Positions 1 to 8,593 of a stretch of 44,288 bases of DNA are shown one piece after another. Position 1 is the first letter of the stretch. Every line of letters starts with the position of its first letter. Both the position numbers and the translations under genes were made by a program. Origin of the DNA: Microterricola pindariensis (GTDB taxonomy: Bacteria; Actinomycetota; Actinomycetes; Actinomycetales; Microbacteriaceae); contig NZ_MPZN01000027.1 in the NCBI RefSeq assembly GCF_002936985.1, positions 1 through 44,288 of the forward strand. The letters are read 5' to 3'. The notes beneath the pieces were generated by a model that was not told the origin of the DNA, searched no databases, and saw nothing but the letters and a program-made list of their open reading frames with translations.

Positions 1-1
1 C

Positions 2-2224
2 GCCCACACCAACGCCCCCGGAGGCCGCAATGCCAAGCGCTGGCAGGACGTGGACGAGCTGCTGGAGGCGGGCATCGACGTCTACTCGACCGTCAACATC
101 CAGCACATCGAGTCACTGAACGATGTCGTGCAGCAGATCACCGGCGTTCCGCAGCGGGAGACGATCCCGGATGCCGTGCTGCGCGGCGCCGACCAGATCG
201 AGGTCATCGACCTCGCCCCGCAGGCCCTGCGGGACCGCCTGGCCGAGGGGCAGGTGTACCCGGCCACCCGCATCGACGCGGCGCTGTCCAACTACTTCCG
301 GCTCGGCAACCTCACCGCGCTGCGCGAACTGGCCCTGCTCTGGCTGGCGGACGAGGTCGACAGCTCGCTGCAGAAGTACCGGGCCGAGCACGGCATCGAC
401 ACCAAGTGGGAGGCCCGCGAGCGAGTCGTCGTGGCCCTGACCGGCGGGCCGGAGGGCGATGTGCTGCTGCGCCGCGGCGCCCGCATCGCCGCCCGCTCCG
501 CCGGCGGCGAGCTGCTCGCCGTGCACGTGACCAGCCACGACGGCCTGCGCGCCGCCCACCCGGAGGCGCTGGCGCGCCAGCGGGCCCTCGTCGAGCAGCT
601 CGGCGGCAGCTACCACCAGGTGATCGGCAGCGACGTGCCGACCGCGCTCGTCGACTTCGCCCGGGCCAGCAACGCCAGCCAGCTGGTGATCGGCGTGAGC
701 CGGCGCGGCCGGCTGCTCGCCCTGCTCAGCGGCCCCGGCATCGGCCAGACGGTGATCCGCGAGTCCGGAGACATTGACGTGCACATCGTGGCCCACTCGC
801 ATGCCGGGCTGCGCTTCGCCCTCCCCCGGTTGACGGGCGGGATCACCCGGCGCCGCCGCGTGGCCGGCTTCGCGATCGCCCTCGTCGTCGGCCCGCTGCT
901 GACCTGGCTGCTCTCGGCCACCAGCTCGATCGAGTCGATGGCCAGCGACGTGCTGGCTTTCCAACTGCTGGTTGTCGTCGTCGCCATGGTCGGCGGGTTC
1001 TGGCCGGCCATGTTCGCCGCCGTGCTCTCCGGGCTCAGCCTCGACTTCTTCTTCGTCGCGCCGCTGTACACGATCACCATCGCGCATCCGCTGCACCTGG
1101 TGGCCCTCGCCCTGTTCATGGTCGTCGCCGCCCTCGTCAGCCTTGTCGTCGACCAGGCGGCCAAGCGCAGCCGGATTGCCGCCCGCGCCGCCTCGGAGTC
1201 CGAGCTGCTCGCCACCATCGCCGGCGGGGTGCTGCGCGGGGAGGACGCGCTGCAGGCGCTCGTCTCGCGCACCAGGGAGGCTTTCGGCCTGAACGGGGTG
1301 CGGCTGCTGGCCGGCGAGGAGGTGCTCTACTCCGACGGGGAACCGGCCGACGCCGAGCACACGACGCTGCTGCCCGTCGGCGAGAGGGCGGTGCTCGAGC
1401 TCTCCGGCCGCGACCTGGAGGCGAGCGACCGCCGCCTGCTGGCCGTCATCGTGGTGCAGATCGAGGCCACCCTCGAGCACAACGCGCTCACCGCGACCGC
1501 GAACGAGATCGGCCCGCTGGCCGAGACGGACCGCGTCCGCAGCGCGCTGCTGGCCGCGGTCGGGCACGACCTGCGCCGGCCGCTCGCCGCCGCGACCGCC
1601 GCCGTGACCAGCCTGCAGTCGCACGGCATCTCGCTCAGCGAGGGTGACCGCGAGACGCTGCTGGCCACGGCCAGGGAGAGCCTGGACGCGCTCGCCGCGC
1701 TCGTCACCAACCTGCTCGACGTCAGCAGGGTGCAGGCCGGAGTGTTGGCCGTGACCCTCACCGATGTCGACATCGACGACCTCCTGCCGCCCGCCCTCGA
1801 CGAGCTGGCGCTGCACCCGGGGGCGATCAGCATCGAGCTTCCCCTGGACCTGCCCGCCGTACGCGCCGACGAGGTGCTGTTGCAGCGCGTCATCGTCAAC
1901 CTCATCGCCAACGCCGTGCGCTACTCCCCGGAGGGCAAGCCGCCGGCACTGTCGGCCAGCGAGTTCGGCGGGGCCGTGCAGTTGCGAGTCACCGACCACG
2001 GGCCCGGGGTGCCCTCCGAGCGCAAGGACGAGATGTTCGTGCCGTTCCAACGCCTCGGCGACACCGACAACCTGACCGGGATCGGACTCGGCCTGGCCCT
2101 GGCCAAGGGCTTCGTCGAGGGCATGGGCGGCACGCTGGAGGCCGACGACACCCCCGGCGGCGGCCTGACCCTGGTCGTCACCCTCCCGGCATCCGCCACC
2201 CCCACCGAGAACAGCGCAGAATGA
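2..2224 (+). CDS. kdpD: Sensor histidine kinase KdpD (5' end outside window)
   Basis: KdpD is the membrane histidine kinase that, with KdpE, induces the high-affinity K+ ATPase KdpFABC. The reading frame is open from base 2 and the first residues (AHTNAPGGRNAKRW) match the conserved N-terminal KdpD sensor domain, so the true start lies upstream; a GTG at 50 is internal. The order visible is: end of the KdpD domain, a universal-stress-like domain (about nt 420-790), four closely packed membrane helices of DUF4118 type (about 860-1160), a GAF-like linker, the HisKA box GHDLRRPL with phospho-acceptor His at 1565-1567, and the HATPase domain with DHGPGVP and GIGLGLAL. kdpE begins 10 bp after the stop, indicating one operon. 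The kdpFABC genes are not in the window and would be expected to the left. Confidence 0.96.
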   Translation, partial: AHTNAPGGRNAKRWQDVDELLEAGIDVYSTVNIQHIESLNDVVQQITGVPQRETIPDAVLRGADQIEVIDLAPQALRDRLAEGQVYPATRIDAALSNYFRLGNLTALRELALLWLADEVDSSLQKYRAEHGIDTKWEARERVVVALTGGPEGDVLLRRGARIAARSAGGELLAVHVTSHDGLRAAHPEALARQRALVEQLGGSYHQVIGSDVPTALVDFARASNASQLVIGVSRRGRLLALLSGPGIGQTVIRESGDIDVHIVAHSHAGLRFALPRLTGGITRRRRVAGFAIALVVGPLLTWLLSATSSIESMASDVLAFQLLVVVVAMVGGFWPAMFAAVLSGLSLDFFFVAPLYTITIAHPLHLVALALFMVVAALVSLVVDQAAKRSRIAARAASESELLATIAGGVLRGEDALQALVSRTREAFGLNGVRLLAGEEVLYSDGEPADAEHTTLLPVGERAVLELSGRDLEASDRRLLAVIVVQIEATLEHNALTATANEIGPLAETDRVRSALLAAVGHDLRRPLAAATAAVTSLQSHGISLSEGDRETLLATARESLDALAALVTNLLDVSRVQAGVLAVTLTDVDIDDLLPPALDELALHPGAISIELPLDLPAVRADEVLLQRVIVNLIANAVRYSPEGKPPALSASEFGGAVQLRVTDHGPGVPSERKDEMFVPFQRLGDTDNLTGIGLGLALAKGFVEGMGGTLEADDTPGGGLTLVVTLPASATPTENSAE

Positions 2225-2234
2225 TGGCAGCCCT

Positions 2235-2942
2235 ATGAAGATCCTCATCGCCGACGACGACCCGCAGATCCTGCGGGCGCTGCAGATCACCCTGTCCGCA
2301 CACGGCTATGAGGTGGTCGTGGCCAGGGACGGCGCGGAGGCGATCGCCCTCGCGGCGGCGCAGCGCCCGGAGCTGCTGGTCGTCGACCTCGGGATGCCGC
2401 AGCTGACCGGCATCCAGGTGATCGAGGCCGTGCGCGGCTGGAGCTCCGCCCCCATCCTGGTGGTCTCCGGCCGCAGCGATTCCGCCGACAAGGTGGACGC
2501 CCTGGACGCCGGCGCCGACGACTACGTGACGAAGCCGTTCGCCGTGGACGAGCTGCTCGCGCGCATCAGGGCGCTGACTCGGCGCACGCCGACGGCCAGT
2601 GACGAGCCCGTCATCCGCTTCGGCAACATCACGGTGGACCTGGCGGCCCGCCAGGTGACCCGGCGGGTGTCAACGGGCTCGGCGGGCGACACCGACGAGA
2701 TCGTGCGACTCACCCCGACCGAGTGGCAGGTGCTGGAGGTGCTCGTGCGCAACCCGCGCCGGCTGGTGAGCAGGCAGGTGCTGCTGACCGAGGTGTGGGG
2801 CCCGCAGTACACCAACGACACGGGCTACCTGCGGCTCTACCTCTCGCAGTTGCGGAAGAAGCTGGAGCCGACGCCGTCGGAGCCGCGCTACCTGCTGACC
2901 GAGTCGGGCATGGGCTACCGCTTCAACCCGGACGCGGGGTAG
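2235..2942 (+). CDS. kdpE: Response regulator KdpE (OmpR family)
   Basis: DNA-binding response regulator, partner of the KdpD kinase just upstream. The receiver domain (residues 1-115) has the acidic pocket ADDD near residue 6, phospho-acceptor Asp51 in VVDLGMP, and the conserved Lys in VTKPF. A winged-helix OmpR/PhoB effector domain follows (about 130-230), with LTPTEWQVLEVL and a C-terminal YLLTESGMGYRF that is typical of KdpE. The length of 235 aa is normal. The ATG start follows the kdpD stop by 10 bp. Translation is probably coupled or reinitiated, because no strong ribosome-binding site is visible in the short gap. Confidence 0.95.
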   Translation: MKILIADDDPQILRALQITLSAHGYEVVVARDGAEAIALAAAQRPELLVVDLGMPQLTGIQVIEAVRGWSSAPILVVSGRSDSADKVDALDAGADDYVTKPFAVDELLARIRALTRRTPTASDEPVIRFGNITVDLAARQVTRRVSTGSAGDTDEIVRLTPTEWQVLEVLVRNPRRLVSRQVLLTEVWGPQYTNDTGYLRLYLSQLRKKLEPTPSEPRYLLTESGMGYRFNPDAG

Positions 2943-2959
2943 CCCGCGCAGAGGTGGGG

Positions 2960-3341
2960 GCGAATGGGCCGGCTATTACGCCGGGTTCTGTCCCCGCCGC
3001 ACCGAGGCGCGGCGCTGGACGGCCATCTATCTCGGGACTACGTTGCCGCAGCCCTCTAGCGGTCTACCCGAGAACGCGACGAGCAGCCGCATCGTTCTCT
3101 GTCTGACCTTGCTCCGGACGAGGTTTACCGAGCAGATCAGGTCACCCTGATCCCTGGTGGTCTCTTACACCACCGTTTCACCCTTACCGCGGGCCGAAGC
3201 CCGAGGCGGTCTGTTTTCTGTGGCACTGTCTCGCGGGTTGCCCCGGGTGGGCGTTACCCACCGTCCTGCTCTACGGAGCCCGGACGTTCCTCGGCACGGG
3301 GCCGAAACCCCGTGACGCGACCGTCTTGCCGACCCATTCGC
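2960..3341 (-). ncRNA. rnpB: RNase P RNA, bacterial type A
   Basis: The minus strand carries the catalytic RNA of RNase P, which removes 5' leaders from pre-tRNAs. The ends pair as helix P1: GCGAATGGG at the 5' end near 3341 and the complementary CCCATTCGC near 2960-2969. Conserved core blocks are seen in order: GAGGAACGTCCGGGCTCC, ACAGTGCCACAGAAA, GTAAGGGTGAAACGGTG, GTAAGAGACCACC, and near the 3' end ACAGAACCCGGCGTAATAGGCC. The length of about 380 nt fits an actinobacterial RNase P RNA. Exact ends are uncertain by a few bases. ORFs predicted across it on either strand are spurious. Confidence 0.96.
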
Positions 3342-3368
3342 ACCTCCAGCCTATCGCGGCTGGAGGTG
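3341..3368 (-). terminator. Hairpin between zinc-ribbon gene and rnpB
   Basis: A perfect 10-bp stem (CACCTCCAGC / GCTGGAGGTG) with an 8-nt loop lies directly after the zinc-ribbon gene and touches the 5' end of the RNase P RNA. It has no T-tract. It could end the nif3-like/zinc-ribbon transcript or be a 5' structural element of the rnpB precursor. The position favours a terminator. Confidence 0.5.
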
Positions 3369-3377
3369 GGCTCCCGA

Positions 3378-4124
3378 CTAGCTGAGCGGGATGCCGGACT
3401 CGTCGGTGCGGATCAGGATGCGGTCGCACTCCGGGCAGAACAGCACGTCGTCCCAGGCCGCCTGGCGCACGGTCTCGAGGTCGGCGCCGGTCAGGGTCAT
3501 GTTGCAGCCGTGGCAGGTGCGTGCGCGCAGCAGGGCCGCGCCGATGCCGCCGCCGAGGGTGCGGCGCTTCTCGTAGAGGGCCAGCAGCTCCTCGCTGACG
3601 GTCTTCGCGACGGCGGCGCGGTCGCGCTCGGTGTCGGCCTGCTGGGCGGTCAGCTCGACGGCGGCGCGGTCGCGCTCCTGCTCGAGCACGCTCACCTGGT
3701 CGAGGACGGCATCACGCTCGGCGAGGATGGCGGCCAGGGCGGCCTCCTTCTCCTCGACGCGCTCCATCACCGTGAGCTCGATCTCCTCGAGGTCGTTCTT
3801 GCGCTTGGCCAGCGACGCCAGCTCGGCCTCGAGGGCCTGGATGTCCTTGACGGAGGCACTGGCCTGCAGCCGGTCGGAGTCGCGCTTGATGCGCGCCTCG
3901 ACGACGGTGGCATCCGACTCGAGCCGGCCGAGCTCGGTGCGCGCGTCGTCGACCTCGCCGGTGGCGATCGCGAAGCGGCGGCGCACCTCGTCGAGGGTCT
4001 TGCCGAGTTCGGCGAGGGCGGCCTGCTGCGGCAGATTCTTCAGCTGGTGGGCGATCTGCTGCAGTCGGGTGTCAACTGCCTGCAGGCGCAGCAGGTTCTT
4101 CTGTTCCGCTTCGGGTGCCTTCAC
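3378..4124 (-). CDS. Coiled-coil C4-type zinc-ribbon protein (COG1579-like)
   Basis: A 248-aa protein with a long, charged, Ala/Glu/Arg-rich N-terminal coiled coil (about residues 5-185) and a C-terminal zinc ribbon formed by CHGC and CPEC. This is the architecture of the COG1579 family, cytosolic proteins thought to bind nucleic acid or act as chaperone-like adaptors; the exact role is not established here. The GTG start at 4124 is preceded by GAGGAG at 6-nt spacing, which fixes it. It lies 55 bp downstream of the Nif3-like gene in the same direction, a pairing common in actinobacteria, so the two are probably cotranscribed. The gap holds a short direct repeat (GTGCTGCGTAG twice). Confidence 0.9.
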   Translation of the reverse strand: MKAPEAEQKNLLRLQAVDTRLQQIAHQLKNLPQQAALAELGKTLDEVRRRFAIATGEVDDARTELGRLESDATVVEARIKRDSDRLQASASVKDIQALEAELASLAKRKNDLEEIELTVMERVEEKEAALAAILAERDAVLDQVSVLEQERDRAAVELTAQQADTERDRAAVAKTVSEELLALYEKRRTLGGGIGAALLRARTCHGCNMTLTGADLETVRQAAWDDVLFCPECDRILIRTDESGIPLS

Positions 4125-4179
4125 GTGTTTCTCCTCATGGTGCTGCGTAGGTGGTGCTGCGTAGGTGTGTGCTTGTGCA

Positions 4180-5010
4180 TCACTGCGTGATGACGAAGTT
4201 CCAGGGGTCGGTGTTGAGCTCGCTCACGAGCACCTCGACGCCGGGCAGTGCCAGGCGCAGCTGCGCCGCCGCCGACTCCAGCCAGAGCCATTCGCTGGCC
4301 CAGTGCGAGACGTCGATGAGCGCCGGCCCGCCGCCGAGGCGGGCCTGTTCGCGGGCCTCGGACGCCGGGTGGTGGCGCAGGTCGCTGGTGATGTAGACAT
4401 CGGATGCCAGCACGGCCGGGCGGGCGAGGAGCGAGTCCCCTGCCCCGCCGCAGAGCGCGATGGCCTGCACCGGGGCGTCGTACTCGCCGGAGACGCGCAC
4501 CCCGCCGGCGGTCGCCGGCAACAGCTCGGCCACGGCGCGGGCCAGCCGGCCGAGCGTGGTCGGCTCGGGCAGGGAACCGACACGGCCGATGCCGACGCGC
4601 GGGTCGATGGTGCCACCAGCGCCCGGGTCGATGGCGACGGCATCCACGAGCCCCAGCCGCCGGGCGATGACGTCCGAGACGCCGTCGATGACGACATCCG
4701 CGTTCGTGTGCGCGGTGAGCAGGGCGCAGTCGGCCTTGATCAGGCGTCGCAGCAGCGAACCCTTGTAGCGGTCCTCTGCGACGCTGGTAACCCCGCGGAG
4801 CAGCAGCGGATGGTGCGCGATCAGCAGATCGGCGCCCAGCTCGATGGCCTCGTCGACGGTGTCGGAGACGGCGTCCACGGCGAACACGATCCGTGTGATC
4901 GGCGCCTGGACGTCACCGCTGACCAGACCGGGGGCGTCCCACGGTTCTGCGCCGTCGAGCGGCCACAGTTCGTGGGCTACCCGGATAACGTCGGCAAGAG
5001 TGGTTGTCAC
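4180..5010 (-). CDS. Nif3-like dinuclear metal centre protein
   Basis: A 276-aa member of the NIF3/YbgI family (COG0327), toroidal hexamers with a dinuclear metal site; cellular function is uncertain, though a GTP cyclohydrolase I type 2 label is often used. Metal ligands expected in the family are visible: His66-His67 in AHHPLL, Asp105 in AHTNAD, and His236 and Glu240 in DVSHWASE. Other family blocks are CGGAGDS and SDLRHH. The length is close to the short (single-domain) family form. It is the first gene of a likely two-gene unit with the zinc-ribbon protein. Confidence 0.93.
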   Translation of the reverse strand: MTTTLADVIRVAHELWPLDGAEPWDAPGLVSGDVQAPITRIVFAVDAVSDTVDEAIELGADLLIAHHPLLLRGVTSVAEDRYKGSLLRRLIKADCALLTAHTNADVVIDGVSDVIARRLGLVDAVAIDPGAGGTIDPRVGIGRVGSLPEPTTLGRLARAVAELLPATAGGVRVSGEYDAPVQAIALCGGAGDSLLARPAVLASDVYITSDLRHHPASEAREQARLGGGPALIDVSHWASEWLWLESAAAQLRLALPGVEVLVSELNTDPWNFVITQ

Positions 5011-5031
5011 CCGTCCAGCCTACCGGTGCCC

Positions 5032-6867
5032 TCACCGGGCCGCTTCAGCCTCCGCGCAATTGGGGGTGGCCGGTTCTCCCGAGAAACGATCCTGCGTCCA
5101 GGAGAGGAGGTCACCGATCAGCGGCGAGCCGGGGCCGACGATGCCCATGTGGTCGAGGCCGGCATACTCCCGGTACTCCAGCTCCTGGCCGCTCGCGCAG
5201 CGCTCGGCCAGGTAGGCGCGCTGCATGGCCGGGTCGACCAGGGGGTCTGCTCCGCCCTGGCCGACGAAGAGCGGGGAGCGGATGTCGCCGCGCGGCGTGT
5301 TGGCGCGGAGCCGCTCGCCGAGCGCGCCCTGCGTGGGGTCGCTGCGGAAGATGCTCATGTCCTGGTCGATGGAGAGGGCGGCGAGCACCGAGACGAGCAC
5401 GCCCGGCGCGGACAGGCAGCGGGTCGACATCTCGCGCACGAGCGTGCGGGCAGAGGGCTCGAGGTACTCGACGCGGGTGACGTCCGGGTAGTGCGCGAAG
5501 TAGGCCTCGGCGACGAAGGAGGCGAAGACGCTGCCCCCGGTCACGGACGGCAGGTGGTTGACGAGCCCGATGGTGTCGCTGGCCGGGGCGAGCGCGGCCA
5601 CGCCGGCGATGTCGAGCTCCGGCGCGTAGCTCTCGGCCAGCTGCCCGGCCCAGAGGGAGGCGTGCCCGCCCTGGGAGTGGCCCCAGATCGTGGTCCGGCC
5701 GCTCAGCGCGATCTCCTCCATCTGGCTGGCGGCGCGCACGGAGTCCAGCACGGAGCGGCCCTCTCCCCCGCCGACGAGGTAGGGCTGGGCGCCGGCCGTG
5801 CCGAGGCCGGCGTAGTCGGTGGCGATGAGCGACCAGCCCGCGTCGAGGATCTGCTCGAGGGCGGGCAGGGCGCCGGCCCCGATCGGGTCGGCCAGCAGCG
5901 ACGGCGCGCAGTGCGTGGCGTAGCCGGTGGTGCCGTGCGCCCAGGCGATCGCATCACGCGGCGCGTCCGTGCCGGTGGCCGAGGTGAGCACGATGCCGCT
6001 GGCCAGGGTGGGCGCGCCCGTGTCCGTGGTCGTCGTGTACAGGATCCGCCAGGCCACGGCCGAGTCGGGGATGCCCCGCTCGAACGGCTCGACGCGCAGC
6101 AGCTCGCCCGGTTCGCCGGAGAGCTCGCCCGGCGCGGTGTAGAAGGCGTCAGAGTGGGCGGCGCCCGGCTGGATCGTCCAGGTCAGGGCGCTGGCGCCGA
6201 GGGCGAGGATGACGGCGCCGATCGCGCCGCCCAGGCGCGCCCAGCGCCGGAGCAGGCTGGGCGTGGCGCCCGCGTCATCCGCCGGGCGCTCGCCGAACCA
6301 GATCAGCACGGCCGACCAGATGGTCGCCGTTCCGAAGATGACGGTGCGCGCGCCGAACAGCACGGCGACGACGAGCAGGGTGACGTCCGGCCAGAACAGG
6401 GCGAGCACGCCGAACGCGATGTCGGCGAGGCCGAACAGCAGTGCCGCGGCGCGCTGGTCGGCGCTGCCGCGCATGACGCCGGCGGTGCTCACCACTCCGG
6501 TGGCGATCAGCACGACGGCCAGGAAGACCGGCAGCACGTCGATGGCGAGCCCGAGCCAGACCAGGACGATGAGGCCGGCGGCGATCCAGGCGCTGCCGAG
6601 CAGGCGGGTCAGGCGGGGCGTGGCGTCCCGGCCGGCGGTGAGCAGGTCGGCGAGGCCGGAGACGATGAAGCTCAGGCCGACGTACACCCCGAGCGTCGCC
6701 AGCGAGCTGAGCGGGCGCAGGATGATGAGCGCGCCGAACACGACGCAGGCGAGGCCGACGAGCAGCAGCACCCACCACGGGGCGCGGGCGACGAGCCGCG
6801 GGAGCGCCCTCGTGCGGTCGGCGCGAAGGGGGGTTTCGGGGAGAATCTGTGGTTCGCTGTGTTGCAC
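5032..6867 (-). CDS. HdeD-like membrane domain fused to secretory-lipase-type alpha/beta hydrolase
   Basis: A 611-aa two-part protein. Residues about 25-200 hold six hydrophobic helices in HdeD/DUF308 style (short repeated pairs such as LLVGLACVVFGALIIL and IAAGLIVLVWLGLAI). A seventh helix (about 215-235) leads to an extracytoplasmic alpha/beta-hydrolase domain like the LIP secretory lipases (PF03583). The nucleophile elbow is GHSQGG with Ser398. The likely acid is the Asp in GGADPLVD and the catalytic His is His573 in GLDHMG. Loops contain AWAHGTTG and ATDYAGLG, typical of that family. The full triad suggests an active ester hydrolase anchored at the outer face of the membrane; the substrate is unknown. 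It ends 21 bp from the nif3-like start and follows the DUF2127 gene by 19 bp, suggesting one transcript. Confidence 0.85.
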   Translation of the reverse strand: MQHSEPQILPETPLRADRTRALPRLVARAPWWVLLLVGLACVVFGALIILRPLSSLATLGVYVGLSFIVSGLADLLTAGRDATPRLTRLLGSAWIAAGLIVLVWLGLAIDVLPVFLAVVLIATGVVSTAGVMRGSADQRAAALLFGLADIAFGVLALFWPDVTLLVVAVLFGARTVIFGTATIWSAVLIWFGERPADDAGATPSLLRRWARLGGAIGAVILALGASALTWTIQPGAAHSDAFYTAPGELSGEPGELLRVEPFERGIPDSAVAWRILYTTTTDTGAPTLASGIVLTSATGTDAPRDAIAWAHGTTGYATHCAPSLLADPIGAGALPALEQILDAGWSLIATDYAGLGTAGAQPYLVGGGEGRSVLDSVRAASQMEEIALSGRTTIWGHSQGGHASLWAGQLAESYAPELDIAGVAALAPASDTIGLVNHLPSVTGGSVFASFVAEAYFAHYPDVTRVEYLEPSARTLVREMSTRCLSAPGVLVSVLAALSIDQDMSIFRSDPTQGALGERLRANTPRGDIRSPLFVGQGGADPLVDPAMQRAYLAERCASGQELEYREYAGLDHMGIVGPGSPLIGDLLSWTQDRFSGEPATPNCAEAEAAR

Positions 6868-6886
6868 TCAGCAATAGTGCCGCATC

Positions 6887-7360
6887 TCAGCGGGTCTTGC
6901 TCCGCCATTCCCGCCAGACCAACCAGATGATGACGGCATCCAACAGGAACAACAGCCCGGTGCCGAGCGTGGGTGCCTCGAGCAGGACGACGAGCTGGTA
7001 GAGCGCGAACAGCCCGAGGATCAGCAGCGCCGGGCGGTAGACCCAGCGGTAGTCGCGCAGCAGGCAGTAGACGAGGGCCAGCTTCACGATGCCGTGCGAG
7101 AGCAGGAAGACAATCACGGCGACGTGCGCGCCGGAGGCGAGATCGGAGGCGAGCCGCCCGGCCCAGTGTTCGACGAGCCGGTCGGCGGCCGAGTCGTTGT
7201 CGGGCGTGTTGGCCACGGTGGCGGCGAGGGAGCGCAGCACCTCGGGGGCGAGCCAGAGCAGCAGGCCGGTGAGCAACTCTACGAGGCCGTCGATGCCCTT
7301 CAGCGCGAGGCCGATGCGGAAGCCCAGCCCCCGCGCCCGTCCGGCCCGCTCGGCATCCAT
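6887..7360 (-). CDS. DUF2127 integral membrane protein
   Basis: A 157-aa hydrophobic protein with about four membrane helices. The start (GLGFRIGLALKGIDGLVELLTG) and the middle HGIVKLALVYCLLRDYRW are characteristic of DUF2127, a family of unknown function. The ATG at 7360 has no ribosome-binding site but sits 6 nt after a TAGCAT -10 box, so it is probably leaderless. It is 19 bp upstream of the HdeD-lipase fusion gene and likely heads that unit. Confidence 0.85.
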   Translation of the reverse strand: MDAERAGRARGLGFRIGLALKGIDGLVELLTGLLLWLAPEVLRSLAATVANTPDNDSAADRLVEHWAGRLASDLASGAHVAVIVFLLSHGIVKLALVYCLLRDYRWVYRPALLILGLFALYQLVVLLEAPTLGTGLLFLLDAVIIWLVWREWRSKTR

Positions 7361-7366
7361 GGCGCC

Positions 7367-7372
7367 ATGCTA
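7367..7372 (-). promoter_or_regulatory. -10 box of a leaderless promoter for the DUF2127 gene
   Basis: TAGCAT on the minus strand, six bases before the ATG at 7360. This places the transcription start at or next to the A of ATG. No Shine-Dalgarno sequence is present in the gap. No good -35 hexamer is visible. Confidence 0.5.
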
Positions 7373-7436
7373 GCCGCACCGGAGTCTGCTTAACTTGGAG
7401 GCGAACGGCCGATCTCCCGGCCGTGGAGGGAGAACC

Positions 7437-7787
7437 ATGATTTCCAGCGACACCACCGAGGCGCTGGTCGCCGCTCTGCGCGGCACCGGCGGGCGCACCA
7501 TCCCCGAGGTGCTCGCCGTGCTGGCCTCCCTCGGCGTGGACGTCGAAGGAGAGAACGCCATGTTGTTCGGGGAGTACGTGGTGGCGTGGTTGGGCATGAG
7601 CGCGGATGCCACGGCAGCCCTCAACGCGCTCGTCGCGGACGAGCGCGTTGAGGTGCTGCCGAGCAGCGAGGCGGCCTACCTCGCCGTCGGCTACGAGGCC
7701 CCGTTCCCCGCGATCACCGCCGCGGAGCTGTCGCAGCGTTTCGATGAGCCGCGTTGGTTGCCGACCGAGCTCATCGTGCGACGCTAG
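7437..7787 (+). CDS. Small hypothetical protein
   Basis: A 116-aa protein I do not recognise. The ATG at 7437 is preceded by GGAGGG at 6-nt spacing and is preferred over an upstream TTG at 7395. It looks soluble, acidic and mostly helical: an N-terminal part (TEALVAALRGTGGRTIPEVLAVLASLG), a central aromatic stretch around GEYVVAWLGM, and a C-terminal EPRWLPTELIVRR. It has no Cys, signal peptide or membrane helix. Its last 4 bp overlap the end of the convergent SDR gene. It is divergent from the DUF2127 gene with about 75 bp between the starts. Confidence 0.75.
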   Translation: MISSDTTEALVAALRGTGGRTIPEVLAVLASLGVDVEGENAMLFGEYVVAWLGMSADATAALNALVADERVEVLPSSEAAYLAVGYEAPFPAITAAELSQRFDEPRWLPTELIVRR

Positions 7788-8569
7788 CTCCAGATGTCGT
7801 TGCCGCGGATGCTGGCATCCGCACCGCCGTCGACGTAGATGGTCTGGCCGGTGACGTGCGTGTTCTCCTCGCTGGTGAGCCAGGCGAGCAGACCGGCGAT
7901 GACGACCGGCTCCGAGTGGTAGTTGAGCGGCATCGGCACGTTGGCGTCGACCATCGCGACACTCTCCGGCGTCTCCAGCAGCATCTTGGTCATGGCGGTG
8001 AGCACCGTGCCGGGGGCGACGGCGTTCAGCGGGATGTGCGCGCCGGCCCAGGTCGGGGTGATCGACTCCCGGCGCACCCAGCGGCTGACCGCGCGCTTGC
8101 TGGACGGGTAGTTGAGGTACCCGATCTTCGGGCCCTGGTCGGCGAGGGCGCCGCCGACCTCGAGGGCTTTCGCCTCGTCGCCGGCGAGCAGGGCGTCGAC
8201 GAGCTCGACCGAGTTCGGCTGCAGGGTGGCCATCGAGCTGACGACTGCGGCACGCGGGGCGGCCGACTTCGCGAGGGTCGGGGCCAGCGCCTCGAGGAAC
8301 TCGGTGACGCCGAAGTAGTTGACGGCGACGGTCAGCGGGATGGGCGCCGAGATGCCGGCCGCGGCCACGACGGCGTCGATCTGGCCGTCTGCTGCGTCAA
8401 TGGCGCCCTGCGCGGCGGCCTGGCGGCCGGCAGGGGTCGAGAGGTCTGCGATCACCTCGGCGTCGCGCATGTCGACGCCGATCACCCGGAAGCCGCGCTC
8501 CCGCAAGAGCTCGGCCGTGGCGGCGCCGATTCCCGATGCTGAACCTGTTACAACGTATGTGCGTGTCAT
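7784..8569 (-). CDS. SDR-family NAD(P)-dependent oxidoreductase
   Basis: A 261-aa classical short-chain dehydrogenase/reductase. The cofactor motif is TGSASGIG near residue 8, with Asp after the second strand (VIGVDM), which favours NAD(H). The NxAG-like segment is AAAGIS, and the active site is YPSSK with a preceding VVSSM. The C-terminus VTGQTIYVDGGADA is the usual SDR dimer strand. The long insert between the catalytic Ser and Tyr (QPNSVELVDALLAGDE...) resembles SDRs annotated as 3-alpha-hydroxysteroid-type or related alcohol dehydrogenases; the substrate is not predictable. It stands alone, with a 13-bp palindrome 25 bp upstream. Confidence 0.92.
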   Translation of the reverse strand: MTRTYVVTGSASGIGAATAELLRERGFRVIGVDMRDAEVIADLSTPAGRQAAAQGAIDAADGQIDAVVAAAGISAPIPLTVAVNYFGVTEFLEALAPTLAKSAAPRAAVVSSMATLQPNSVELVDALLAGDEAKALEVGGALADQGPKIGYLNYPSSKRAVSRWVRRESITPTWAGAHIPLNAVAPGTVLTAMTKMLLETPESVAMVDANVPMPLNYHSEPVVIAGLLAWLTSEENTHVTGQTIYVDGGADASIRGNDIWS

Positions 8570-8593
8570 GCGGCAAAACTACGACCGAATACT

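Noticed and set aside
113-2290. 725-aa minus-strand ORF opposite kdpD
   Set aside because: It is a shadow of kdpD in high-GC DNA: Gly/Arg/Gln/Asp-rich, no recognisable domain, and wholly overlapping a gene with clear motifs.
4165-6930. 921-aa plus-strand ORF opposite the nif3-like and lipase-fusion genes
   Set aside because: Composition is dominated by Gly, Arg, Glu, Gln and Asp with no conserved motif, and it crosses two well-supported genes and their gap.
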